DNA of 64,000 nt from Brugia malayi (taxonomy: Eukaryota; Nematoda; Chromadorea; Rhabditida; Onchocercidae), in assembly GCF_000002995.4 (NCBI RefSeq), contig NW_025062479.1, positions 11,637,721 to 11,701,720 of the forward strand, read 5' to 3'. The notes beneath the pieces were generated by a model, which was not told the DNA's origin, searched no databases, and saw nothing but the letters and a program-made list of their open reading frames with translations. Shown piece after piece: positions 23,155-36,667 of this stretch. The stretch's first letter is position 1, and every line of letters starts with the position of its first letter. Made by a program: the position numbers and the translations under genes.

Positions 23155-25605
23155 TTAATGGTGTACCTCAAGGCAGACTTCACCGCCTGGAGTTTTTGTT
23201 TCTTTTTTATTAACTTCATCTGTTCTGAAAATAAGCGATTTGAGTTAAAAAATGATGCATTCATTTGAGGTGAAATTTATTGAAATATTCAGTGCATTTT
23301 AAAAAATGGGTTAGTGGAAGCAATTAGGAAGGAGCTATAGTCGAATATTGAGTGTTCAGAACGGCTACTGTCCCAGTGTTCTCGGAAATCAAGGTAATCA
23401 AAAAAAGAAAACTGAATGAAAAACAAAATCGAAATACCTGGTTCCTGAAGCATCGGATTCTGCTATCGCGGGTAATGAGGAAATGAACTTGCAATCCCTA
23501 TTAAGACCACAGATTTTTAGAGCATTTATGAAAGCAACTAATTTGATAACGGTAAAACCGATTAGAATTGGATGTTCTTTTAGCTGTAAAACAACCAGAC
23601 ACATCTTCTTTACGGAATCATTTCTGAAATTTATTATTTCGATTTTTCTTCTCGAGAATTTTGGATTTATTAATACAAATATGGTACAAAATTTTGAAAG
23701 CAGCAATCATTGTTACATATATATCATTAAATACCATTAAATTGTTTAAAATAGATATTTAGTTCCGAGTGTAAAATACGAAAAATGAATTTTCATTTTT
23801 TTGTTAAGCAAACTTAGCAAATATTTGATCTTCCCTATGAACTGTATGCAATTAATTCATCATCATTCCCAAATTCCAAACATTCTGTACTTATAGAAAC
23901 GATCTTTAAACTTTAAAATACGTAATAGCATACTTCCAAATGAAACTAATAAAAAAAATGAAAAGAAGATATAGCGCAATAGTGAAATGAAACACAAATC
24001 TGATGAGATGTAGTAGTAATGAAAAAAATAATTGAAAAGGAAAAAGGAACTGATGAAGAATAAAGAATTTATAGTGTTATACTGAATTAAAGAAATACTG
24101 TGGTAAGTTAAAATGATAGTGAACAGAGATCATTTATGCGATAAACATAAATGCATTGTTGAATTTACGATTTTTCAAATAGTGAATCATTTGAATTAAT
24201 TACGATTATTGCACTTTTTCCACATCCGGTTCCGGTCATTTCGGTTTTACTTCAAAAATAAATACCTTGTTGGATCAGCTGCCCACCAAACGGAATTCCG
24301 CGAAAGTCCCCATGTTCGGCAATTATTGCTCGTTAATTGTCCATCATTATCATTATCCGTATAAAACATTGCAGCAATATCATCTGCATAAACAGTTCTT
24401 GTGCTCTGTGCCTGTAACTGCATTTTATTCAAACAAATGAATAAACCGGAAATTTGAATTCGTCAGAGTATGTATGGTTTATTGAATAAAACAAAGTATG
24501 GCACAAAAAGTTTGATAAACTTCAAAATAAATTTATAAAAATAGAAATGTTATTTAAGCCTCTTATGGAATTCTACGACATATTATATCCTGAAACAGGT
24601 TATTTGATTAAAATTTGAAATCCATAAATGTTAAAACTAAAAAAATAAGAACAAAAGAGTTGTTAAATAGAAATTCATCATTATGCAGGTTGTAATATAT
24701 GATTAACGATACTAACTGTAAAAAAATAAGAAAATTTTACATTATAATAAAAACTTAAATCGATAAATTGATTGCTCTGTACATAATACCCGTAAACGTG
24801 AACTTTCCGATCCACAGTTACAGCACAGTACGGATCCTGATAAACAGCTGGTGTTGGTTGAAAACGATAACTTTCATCGTTTTCACGATCACAGTAAGAA
24901 TTTTCTGATTTGTCACAAATACTTTCGCAATGATGGCGTAAACTACTATCATCGCTCGAACCTTAATTTCTTTATGCATTCAAATTATAAATGACTACAA
25001 CAAAGAATTATATTTCATGGAAAAGTCTATTTCTTTACTTCCTTAAATTTCATCAGTTTTAAATTTAAATAGCAAAAAGTTTGCTTGATAGATCAAATTA
25101 GCAATACTATATTAGCACCGTTCATTTTTCTTACTTAATCATCCAAAAAAAATTTTTTTAAAATAAAAAAATAAGTCTAGCAATAAATACTTAATAAAGA
25201 TTTAACTTTTAAGGATAAAATTCTTGATAAAATGTTGCAAAATTTGAAAAAATTTTAATGATATTACTCACCATTACATCCTGATACATGCTTCATTTCA
25301 TTGTCATCACGTACGTTATGACGTATTTCCGATTGCTTATTTCGTCGTTGCATAGCATAAAAATTATGTGATGCAATTTTGATCAATTGTCGACGTAGCA
25401 AATGCAATATATTAATTCGTTCATGGCGATTTTTATGATTGCTAAGAATTTCCGATTTAGGATGATCATGAGATTCGGCTACTGATCCATTAAAGTGTAA
25501 ATGTTGATGAGATGAGGTGGGTAGAAAAGACTGATCTGCTACAGCATCCCGAACAGCACTTTCACTAATCATTGGTATGAATAATGCTGGAGTACTGCCA
25601 GTCAT
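23155..25605 (-). CDS. unrecognised 306-residue protein, possible membrane protein
   Basis: Five exons in coding order: 25605-25272, 24961-24783, 24417-24266, 23623-23438, 23224-23155 (TAA). The sum is 921 bases with all phases matching. The ATG at 25605 lies nine bases after a TTTTCAG at 25615, so this may be a spliced-leader site, or an upstream exon may exist because the frame stays open. Residues 1-112 are polar with many His/Arg/Asn. Residues 112-171 hold several Cys (HHCESICDKSENSYCDREN, YCAVTVDRKVHVYGYY). Residues 172-222 include TDNDNDGQLTSNNCRTWGL and NSVWWAADPT. Residues about 236-260 are hydrophobic (HPILIGFTVIKLVAFINALK) and could span a membrane. The C-terminus is charged (EVNKKETKTPGG). 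Exon 2 uses a TTAAG acceptor. I recognise no domain; it may be nematode-specific. Confidence 0.65.
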
Positions 25606-28600
25606 TTGATTGCTCTGAAAATGAAATTAAAAAATACACTAAAGAAAGAAAAAAAACAAGTCAACTTTAAATAGAAATTGTGACATAATTAATTAGGCAT
25701 TGAAGGTGATATGAAAAGTAACTACTATGTGAATATCGACTTTCATTTAGTACAATTTCTGATTTTTAAGGTAATGATTGTAATAATTACTGAATTAGAT
25801 TGCAATTAATTTTTCACATCATTAAATTTATAACGTTAATAAGATGTTTTTTTTTTAATTTATTATTACGAAATAAACTAATTAAATTACCTAGCTACAT
25901 GCAAGCTTTCTTGAACTTTCCCATTTTTTTTCTTGGAGAATTTAAACTATTCAAGAAGTTTAACAATAGAATAGTTGAAATTTAATAAATCATATTAGAA
26001 ATAAGGCAAATGTATTTTGCATATAACGTGAGGCAAAAATTCATTTCAAATATGTTGCATGGATTTTTTCAGGATAAAATAAGAGAAAGAACAAGAGAAA
26101 GAATAGGAGAGGGAGGGTTGGAGAGAGAGAAAGGTTAAAATAATTATTATTTCATGAGATTAAAGAAAGTCTACGTAATGGAAAAAGCCTAGATTAGTTC
26201 GTGACATGAAGATATAACAAAGCATCATTAAGCCGCTTCTTCCTCTTTTTCTTTTTTTTTCCCTCTCTCCTTTTTTTTCCGAAAGAAAAATCATTTCATC
26301 AATTGAGGAAAGGGATACAGAGAGAGAGAGGAGGAAGAGGGAGGGAGGAAGAGAAGAGAGTTCTATCAAAAATGACTGTTTTCTTTCTTAAATGTCATTT
26401 TTACATCATCTTTAATAATGTTTTTCATTTAATTAGTCTGAGGAAACAAAAAACAAATGAATAAATAAAAACAAAAAGAAAAAAGAAAAAAAAAAAACCC
26501 AAAATGTAATATCAAACAAATACGTAACAGACATGAAAGCAGGAAAAAAAGAGAAAATAACCTCTAACATAGATAGAAAGATGATAAAAAGAGTTTTTAG
26601 ATGAAGAACGACATTTGAAATAACAATTGTTGAATTTGACTTTTTATCTTTTTTTTTTTTTTCTAGAATAAAGAAAATAAGTAAGGTATGAGAGAATATC
26701 GTAGAATCAGTAAAACCTACTTGGACATGCTATTTAAAAAAAATGAAAAACAAAAAAAAAAGGAAGGAGGATTAAAAGGGAAAGGGAAAGGGAGAGAGAA
26801 GGAGAGAAAGAGAAAAAGGAAAGGAAAGAAACTGCAAATTCTCATTTCTTCGTTCCTTTTCGGCTTCTTTTTTTCTGATCTCTGGATGGAAAATGTGTGT
26901 TGAAGGTATCCTATAATCATAGTTCATGTGTATTTGCTATATAGAATTTAGGTTATGGATAAATGAAAAAAGATTTCTTTTCAAAATTTTGAAGTAATTT
27001 TTAATTTATTTGCAAAGATTTAAATTATCTTCTATAAGGTTTTCATTTATTAATTTTGTAGTTTTATATTTAATTATCAGAGATAGCTAGCATGTATAAT
27101 TACTATCAGATATTAGTCGTTCCTTTTGCTAATATCTTCACTCATTTTAAATATGAAATAAAAAACATTCAAATTTTTTTCTTTAATAAATTTAAATCAA
27201 AGTAGGGTGTTTTTCTTTTTCTTTTTCTGTTTGTTTGTTTTGATTAAATCTGAATCCATGTAAATTTATGGATTATATTGGTGAAAATTTTAATTCAACG
27301 GCTAGACTACTTCTTTACTTTTATGTTATCAGTATCAAGAAATTTTAAGTGAATTTGATATTAATTGACCATCTGCTTACTTATAAGATGAAGTTGGTGA
27401 AACATGCAATTTCCATAACATTTACTTTTCGATGGAAGAATTGAATGGACGAATGATTATTTACTGACGAGAATGTTGAAACTGCAATAATATAAAATTG
27501 TAATTTGGAAGGGAATGATTGGTTGTATAATTTCGTACATTTACTATGCCAATATTATTGCTCTCATTTTAATAAATTAGCATTTCTAATTGTTGATACT
27601 TTTTTTCTATTGCTAATACAATTAGTGACGCCAAAAAAAGCAAAGACAAAGGAAAACGTAAAGAAAAGGAAGGAAAAAAATGACATTACTTTGATACTGA
27701 ATTGATAATTAACTAATGATATCAATGTTAAATAACTAAGCAAATTGTTTTCTTCCTTTTTTTGCTTTCATATTTTCAACTAAGTTTATCATATTTAATG
27801 ATAAATAATATGAAATTATAAAAAAATTGAACTGATGATATAAAAAGAATTATTGATGTGACTTTTTAAATATATATATATATATAATGATGGAAAAAGT
27901 TCAACTGAGTAATAATGAAATTTATCACACAATCTCTCTAACAACAATTATGTGCGTAGACTTAACAGTGATATTGTCAATGTTGAAAGGTTATAAAAGG
28001 TGCCAATGATGGTGCAAAAAAAAATGAAAGGGGAAGAAAACTGTGAGCCGAAAAACAAACAAAAAAAAAACATCATGGGAAAGAAAGGAATAGGATTGAC
28101 GTAATAAAAAAAATAGAGAAAAGATATAAAGAAATAAAAATAAGGAAGAAAAAAAGCCAACTAGTAGCATTAATATTTGTTGCTGTAACGGTACTGAAAT
28201 GATTTTTTAGGAAAAAGAAGACAGGTAGAAAGAATTCGGAAAGAAAGTATGAGAAAAGAGAAAAATTTTATTTGTCATAAAGAAGAAAAAGAAGAAAAAT
28301 GGGAAAAGCTGAAAGAAAAATAATAAATAATTTAATTCTATGAATTTCAAGAATTTTACACAAATTATGTTATTTTTACATTTCGAATAGTTCGTAGACA
28401 ATCTAAAACAATTAGGAGAGTGGAAATAAATAAGAAAAGAGAGAGAGAGAAAAAAAACGAGGGACAAAAAAAGAGATGAAAACAAGTGATACAATGAACT
28501 GAAATGATATGGTTACCTGATAACACTTCTTTCAAGGATGTAAAATATTTGTGGAAATTCTTTTTTTTTTCTGAAGAATACAATGGAAAACGGTAAAATA

Positions 28601-31600
28601 TTGAACAGATGTCAACATATGTTGTTCACCTAAACTGCTTTTTCCCAAATTCAATGAATATTATTTATTTATTGTTATTATCATTACTATTTATTATTAT
28701 TATTAATTATTATTATTATTGGCATTAATCATAATTATTTGATTTATAACCTGTCACCGAATATTCAATTGTAGAAATTGCTTTGTTGTACTTTAAGATC
28801 AACAGTAATTTAAGTTATTTCTTCTCATTAAGCAAAAATATGTTGGGTAATCAATTTAGTATATAATATGCCATGAATTATGATATTATACATAAAAATG
28901 ATAATTAGTAATGGAATGTATGCAAGAGTTAGCATATCATAACACATATTTTGTCAGTTTTAAGATTGATTAAATCATAAAAATATAATTGGAATAGAAT
29001 AACAGGCAGGATGATAACTTTTCAAATGGATTAAGATTTAAATAAATTAGATAAAAGGAAAGAAAAAGATATCATAATTTCTAGAAAAGAAAGAAGAAAA
29101 ATTACAAGATGAAATATGTGTATGACATTACTACAACTATCATTTCTTGTACTCTGCAATTCCTATCCTAATTTGATCAATAACTGATGCTCATTGTTTC
29201 AAATGGAAATTTACGATTTCTTCAGATCAAAGAGTTTTTGTAATCTTTTCATGCTTGCACTTCTGTAATTACAATACCGCCAGGCACATTACACCGTTTT
29301 CCATTCCTTTCACACTTCTTTTCCTACTCTTTTCATCTCCCATTTTCTTTCTTTTTTCCTTACTGCTTTTCAACTTGTCCTTCAGAAAATTTATATCACT
29401 TCAAAGAGAACATACATCATTTAAATGCAACATATCTAACTAACCAAACTTTCATATCATCTCATTTTTCACCACTGATACTGCATGTGTGTGTGACACA
29501 ATTAGATTAAGTTTATTATAAAAATTTTTTCTTTATTTCTTGAAAAAAGAAAAAGGAGTAATTTGTTAAAAAAAATGCAAAGGTTGAAATTAATTTTTAT
29601 TAAAAAATTTATTTGCTATATAACATCGTTTTTTTTCTTCTTTTTTTTAGTTTGTATAGTTAAAAGGAAATGTATGATGAAAACGTCAAACATTATGATG
29701 AAATTTGTACAAACAAAGAAAGTTGTGGAGAATACATTGAGAACAGTTGAGGAAACAAAATTGTTTACTCAACCGATTTTTCATGCTCCTGAAATTATGA
29801 TCAAAAGTAGTTGTTTCGAGAAATGTTTCCGGTAACAATGAAGGTTGCACAAAAGGTGAAAGGAAGAGATTGTTGCATCAAGAAATGTTATAAATGAAAA
29901 GTGGCACCAAAATATTGATATTTTGGATATAATTCAATATATCGCACAGATCATGATAATATATGAGTAAAAGACAATTATGAATTCAATTAGACCAAAC
30001 TTTTAAAGATAATTACGCTTACGATTTTAATTACATTTTGTAATTCAATCTATCAGGTAAGCAATTTATATTTGAAATTGTTATAAAGCATATGCATATC
30101 CTAGCACATGCAAGTATCTAAAATTATTTCCTAACGCATTATGATTATCATATTTAATCAATGATAAATCAATCCATTATTTCATTCTCTTACTGTTAAG
30201 TAAAAATAATTTTAATAATTGAAAATATATGAATAAATTAAACAATAATGTATAAATAGTAGAAATGATCAGAAAAATTAAAGTTAAATTGGAAAAATTT
30301 GTACAAAAAAAAAAAATTTCAAAGCTAACAAGAAAAAAAAAAGAAACGGAAGTAATAACCATAAATGTCATTCATTTAGAATTTTATATAAACCCGACAA
30401 TTTCGACATTGGAATAAGTAAATGTCATCATAAGTTTTCAAAATGTCACATTCTAAGTTACTCGCACTTTCTCCGTCCATTTTCCTTCAAGTAAAGCTTT
30501 CTCGTTGGGCAAAATTGTGATAAATATACATATTTATATAATAATACGTATTCATAGAAAAATATCTGACTTGTAAATGAAAGTAATATTTGTTAAACAC
30601 CTGTAGTTTGATACTGGTTCTACTTCTCTCCATTCTTTCCCTTTTTTTTTCTCTGTCCGCTAATTACTTTCTATCCTTTGACTCCCTGCAAACACCTGTT
30701 TAGTTACCTGAAATTGTAATCCTGTCAAAATTTGAAGAATTTTGGTGTTTTTTAAAATATTACTCCAATATTTGTCTTTCATCTTCTCATTATGGGCAAA
30801 TTCTTGATTGCTTTTTTTTCTTTATAAAATGGTCAATAAGAATGTCTGTCTCCGATATATGCAACTGGAGTGCATATGCCACTAAGTGAAGAATGTTATA
30901 ATAAGAGAGAAAATGTACCTCCATTGATTCATTTCATCGTTTTTCAAAAGGAAGAAGAACGAGGAGGATTGAAAAGAATGAAAGCAGTAGAGTAAGAAGA
31001 CCAAGGTAAAGAGTAGTTATATATTTATACTTTAATAACTTGAAATATAATTTCGAACTCTAAGTAAGGATATTAATTCTTTTCTAAGCAACTAATAGAA
31101 ATGTTAAAGTATAACTTCTTATTTATCATTCGAGCAGGAAAAAAGTAAACATTCATAAACACTATTCAATAAATAAATTGTTATGCTAAAATTACTAAAT
31201 GAAAAGATCAAAAGACAAGCAATAAAATTAATGTTTGCATAAATTCCAATAAATTAATTCAAAATAAAACAAATAATTTTGAGGGAGAAAAAAAATAATG
31301 AAAATTTGAAAATAAATTTGTACATGGAATTTGGACGATGTCAAAACGTGAAGATGGGAAATGCTCACTTAACAATTATCACAAGCTGTCGGTTAAGAAA
31401 ACGAAGTTAGAGAACTGGTTTTCTTTTTCTGGTTGATTCAACAAGGATGACTAAAAGATCTTTCCCTCCCCTCCCCTCTCTCCTATCCCCTTTCACCGCC
31501 ATTTACTTTCCAATTATAACAGCTACTTACTAGTTACTATAATAGCTCCAAAGTTTATTACTTAGGTAGCATTTTGCTCAGGTAACATGTTGCTCAAGCA

Positions 31601-33584
31601 ATGAATGTCATTAAATCGATGCAAATATTCCTTTTTAGTTAGTAATTATAAGCTAAATTTTCTTTTACTACCTATTCTTTGTCTACTACTTGAATTTTAC
31701 AATCTTTTTCTTGAACAAAATAGGTCATATAACAAGAAGGGAGAAAAAGAAGAAAAAACGAAAGCAATAAATAGCAAATTGAAAAAGAAAATATAAATAT
31801 TTTTTTTTTTTAAATTAATGAATTGAGATCAAAAAAGTAATGATAGGATAAAAATGGAATTTACTGAAATGAAAATATTGAATGAAAAATCCCTAACGTT
31901 GCTCATCGAATTACTTTTACTTCATTAGCTTTCCACTTTCCCTTCCTCTTTTCTTTTTTTTTTTAAAATAATGCGGCTTTGGGAGGTAAGAGGAAAGATA
32001 GAAGAAAAATAAAAACAAAATGAGGAGAGGAATCTTTTTTGTTCAGAGCTATTTTTCACTGAATCCAAAACTACATTCAAAGATTTTTTCCAGTGATATC
32101 TATAAACTATAAATGTACCGAAATAAAATTCTGATAATTTGTTAGGAAAAATGAAATAAGCTAATTTGTACATTTGCTAATTTGTACAATTCTAATTCTA
32201 TTTAACCAATTATTGTAAGTATTGAATTTTAGGATAATTTTTAGATAAGCTTCAAATTAGGTTGTTATTTTTTGAATAAATTAATTGGATATCATTGTAG
32301 TGATATATAATTTAGACTATATCCACCAAATTAATGGCTTAATTTAAATTGCATATCAGATTGTTAATTGCAAATTTCATGAAATTTATACATAGCATTG
32401 TTATAAATGGTATTATATAAAGAAATTCTTTTAATATTTTCTTACTACTGCTATAAATACTGAAAACATTTCAAATAACATCAATAGCTTTTATAATTTA
32501 AGAAACAAAAATAATGATAACATTTAAAAAAAGAAAAAAAAAATGAATAACTAAATATATGTATTTTAAACAGAATTGATTTCTGATAAATCCATCAATC
32601 CATTACAATTTTATCATTCATTGTGATGAAAAAATTAAACTGGTCATTTAGGAAGTATTCCTACTTTACGGATTCGTACGTGGAAACTGGAGTTACTTGA
32701 TCTGCTCTGATGAAAGCTCTGATGATATGTTAAAATTCAAGTGATATAAACTAATTTCAGTTGTGAATCACTGAAATTTGTTTCAAGTGAAAACTTTGGA
32801 GAAATTCGATTGTAAATTTATTGAAACAAACCTTTGCTCTATAAGAAAAAAAATTTATTGTCAATTGAATAAAAAGCTGCAGAAGTTTGTTGACAGCAAC
32901 CGGAAGTAATAACTACATTTTTACAATTTCTAGATTTATGGGTTAATTTCCAATCAACGAAGTATTAACATTTCATAACAATCAAGCTATTTTCAATATA
33001 TCCATGCAAATTCACTAATTAATTAATTAACATAAATTTTTACTAATTTTTATATTTTGCTATACAACTTGGTAATTTTGTTGCTTTATATTTCACCGGA
33101 ATCTTATTTTTTATGAATGAATTCCGTCAAACTCTCATCTATTAGACGTTCCAAAGCAAATATATACAGATTTCTATCTTCTAAATTACCGAATGACCCA
33201 TAATACCTGTACCTGTATGCGCTAAAACTGATTCATACCCGTTAACCTTTTTTAACTGTAAGCACTTCTCAATGTATACATGACCTGGGCTACATCAAGC
33301 ATTATTTGTCACTCCTGAATAAACAGCTACAAAGTAAAACATTACGAAACTGTTAATTGAATGCAAAGGCTAAACACTGAGCCTTAAAGTCATTCAGGAT
33401 ATGAGGATAAACAAGTAGGTTAGGTTTATTTAGCAAAGAGAAAAATGATCTATAAGTAATAAATGAATCATTACGGAGATTTGCAAAATTTTTTATAATC
33501 ACAATCTTTCAGCTCATAGTCGGAAAGTAAAGAATAAGAAATAAAATGTATAAAACAAGAAATAAGAAACAAATTTTTTCCGAA

Positions 33585-33665
33585 AAAAGAGATAGAACCC
33601 TAGATATTTCTAATAGTTGAATTTAAATTATCCAACTGGCAGCTCATCCAACAATTACGCTTGTT
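33585..33665 (-). repeat. possible tRNA-derived SINE fragment
   Basis: On the minus strand, GAGCTGCCAGTTGG (33633-33646) resembles a Pol III A box with two extra bases. About 35 bases downstream, AGGGTTCTATC (33591-33601) resembles a B box. No cloverleaf can be folded (the T-arm does not pair), so it is not a functional tRNA. Confidence 0.3.
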
Positions 33666-34835
33666 TCCAAATCCGCAAAATCTCAACAAAACAGCAAATA
33701 TTTAGAAGACTTATATTCCTCCAAATGCTGGTATTATTTCGTTGAGATTACACAATAAAAACTAAGATAAAGAATATTGAATGAGAATTACTTAAGAAGT
33801 AAAACTCACTCTTAGATTACTGATATTAAAGTACAAATTCTTGAATCATTTGGAAAGAGATGCTACTTCACTGTTGCAAAATCAAATGACATTCCAACAA
33901 CAGCCATCAAAGTAAATGCTGTCACCTATCATTTATTCCAATATAGTCAAACCTCACAGCAAACAAAATATGCATCAATTAGCTAATGAATGCTTTAGAA
34001 AAAAACGAAAATTACTAGTTTGTTTATTTTTATCTTGAAAAGGAAATTTTGGCTAGCTAAATAAGCTCAAAAGGTTAAAAAAAAAATTAAGCTGACAATA
34101 TTCATATTAGTTTTTGGCTTAGAACGATTTTTATCACCATTCCAATACAATGCATTTCTTTCGCTTTTCCAAAATGATCTAATTAGATGGTATTATTCAA
34201 GTGATTCAACCTGAAATTGATCTTATAATCATAGAAACCATAAGATATTCGATCTTTCAGGAAAGAGAAAAAAAATACCCGAAGGAATATTTTCAGTTAA
34301 CAATTCTTTCGTTTTGCTTGTTTTTTTTTATTTTTTTCTTCCTAAATAAAGACTAAAATTAAGTGAGCTAATTATTCTCATATATATATATATATATATA
34401 GTGTTTTTGTCTGCGAAATGAATTAATTTTCTTCTCTTTTTCAAACACATATATTATTTAATAAAATTTATATTTAATACGAGATATAATTTATATTCAA
34501 TAAAAATTTTCCATCTTTGTTATTTAATAATGAAATTTATAATTGCATTACTTGTAATTTTGTTTCATTTTTGCTTTTTTTTTTTGAGTATAGAAGAAGT
34601 TCAAATTAAAGGCTAGCTTAATCATTGTTACTTTATTATTTTATTACATATGTAGTAATGGTCATAAAGGAAGGGTAAATATTTCGGTATACAGCTCAAA
34701 CGATTTGCATATTTTGCTGTAAATTAAGCATTATTATCTAATTCAATACATTTTATTTTTTTCTCTTTCTGAAAATTGAGATTTGAACAATTTTTTGTGC
34801 AAATCAGCAGATTAATAATTTTTTAGTTTTAATTT

Positions 34836-34837
<2 letters not shown>

Positions 34838-34866
<29 letters not shown>
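34838..34866. repeat. poly(T) run of 29
   Basis: Uninterrupted T run; seen from the minus strand it is poly(A) and could mark a retroposed 3' end. Confidence 0.95.
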
Positions 34867-36603
34867 GGAAGCTTAGAATAAATTTCAAGAAGATATTCAT
34901 AATTCTTAAGCAAAAATATTTGATGGATTGGCAATTAACCGGAAACATTTGATTTTCTTCCGGTCTGGTGCAAACATTGCACATGATTGCAGAATGCTGA
35001 ACAATTGATGAGCATGTAAAAATTGTCACAGGAGTTGAAAAAAAATCAAGGAAACCTTACAGGATGACATGAAATACTTGATAAAGTAAGATTGTCGATG
35101 GTAAAGTAAAGGATTATATGTTCAAATGCAAATTATTTGCCAATTGAATTATTTAATCAAAAATGCGGAAACTACTGCGAACTGTCCTATGGCTAATGTT
35201 AACAACCTTGAAGTATGCTTAAATTTAAAACTTTTAAATTCATTATATTTCGGATGACTTTTTAATTTTCAATTTTGATTTAATTTCAGTCTTTCGAAAT
35301 CAAAATTATTTGACAAATTCCCAATATCTTTCGCAAGAAATAATTGCAGCATATAATATAAATTGGAAAAAAAAATTCGAACAAGCATTTTTAACAGTAA
35401 CTCTCATTACTACATTACTAATATTGCGTGAAATACTTACAGTCACATCATTTAGAATATTTACGCTGCATATTACATTTTGATAAATAACATATGAAAT
35501 ATTCACTTTTCAAAACATAGAAAATATTACTATGATGACCGGAAGGAAATTATAAATCAAATGACATTTCAATGATAAAGTTAAGAAATGTAATCAGAAT
35601 AAAGGTGGAACAAATCATTAAACGGCTGATATTCCGTTAATTTTTAATTCATATTTTTTAACAGATATAGGATAAAATTTTAAGATGATTAAACGAAATA
35701 TTCAAATACTAATCATGTTCAATTGTTTTTCTGAAGTTATAAAACCAAGAAATTCACAATTTTTTCTATTCCAAATATTCTTAATTGAATTCCACTTTTC
35801 ATTTAATTATTATTTTATAGTTTGTTCTTACAACTTTCTTCACTTTACTCGCTGCATGTTAGCGTGCATTAACGTATAATATTTTTCACAATTCAAATTA
35901 TATTAGCATGAACTAATGTTGTTGTTTAAACAAATTACAAAAAAAAATAAGCTTTATACAACCAATGTAAGTTTACTTTATATTATAAAATGTTGGATTA
36001 CAATTAAATGAATAAAAGTGAAATAGGTCAATTTACATTAAATTTAGTAAGTAATATTTTGCTTTAATCTTTTCAGTTTTACAGTTTATAAATGATAAGG
36101 CAAACATTTATCTCATATATTCTAATGCATTATTGTTATATCATGTAGGGAATTTTTTCTTTTTTCCAAAATTTTTAAATTATTAGTAAATAATTCAATT
36201 CACTGCTCAACATGGTACCAATAACATATCCATTTATTATCACCTTAACATTCCCAAAATGTTTTGATCTTATCAGTAAAATGAAATAATATCATCAACG
36301 AGTGTTCATCCACAGTCTCAAATTATTACACAAAAATATCATATCGTATTACTGAAGATCTATCACTTATACATCCCTTATCCAGTTTAATAAAATAAAT
36401 TTTGATACTAAAAAAAAAGAAAAACATTAGTAAAAAAGCTTAGAAAATGAAATAAATTCGATATTTCGACATGTTATTAACAACAATTACACAGTAATTG
36501 CTTTTTTTGTGTTTTTTTTTTCTTTTTTTTCGGTGGATATGAAAGATATTTTGATTAATTATAATTAAAACCTTTCCATTTGCTATAAAGAAAATACTAA
36601 TGA

Positions 36604-36636
36604 AAGCAACTGTATCATTTTTGATGATACAGTTGC

Positions 36637-36638
<2 letters not shown>
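36604..36638. repeat. perfect 15-bp hairpin with 5-base loop
   Basis: AAGCAACTGTATCAT at 36604-36618 is followed by loop TTTTG and the exact reverse complement at 36624-36638. A run of over 20 T starts six bases later. Confidence 0.9.

Positions 36639-36667
<29 letters not shown>

Noticed and set aside
24266..24417. The sequence TVYADDIAAMF looks like a reverse-transcriptase YADD box.
   Set aside because: It lies in an exon with matching splice phases on both sides and has no other RT blocks nearby; the match is coincidental.
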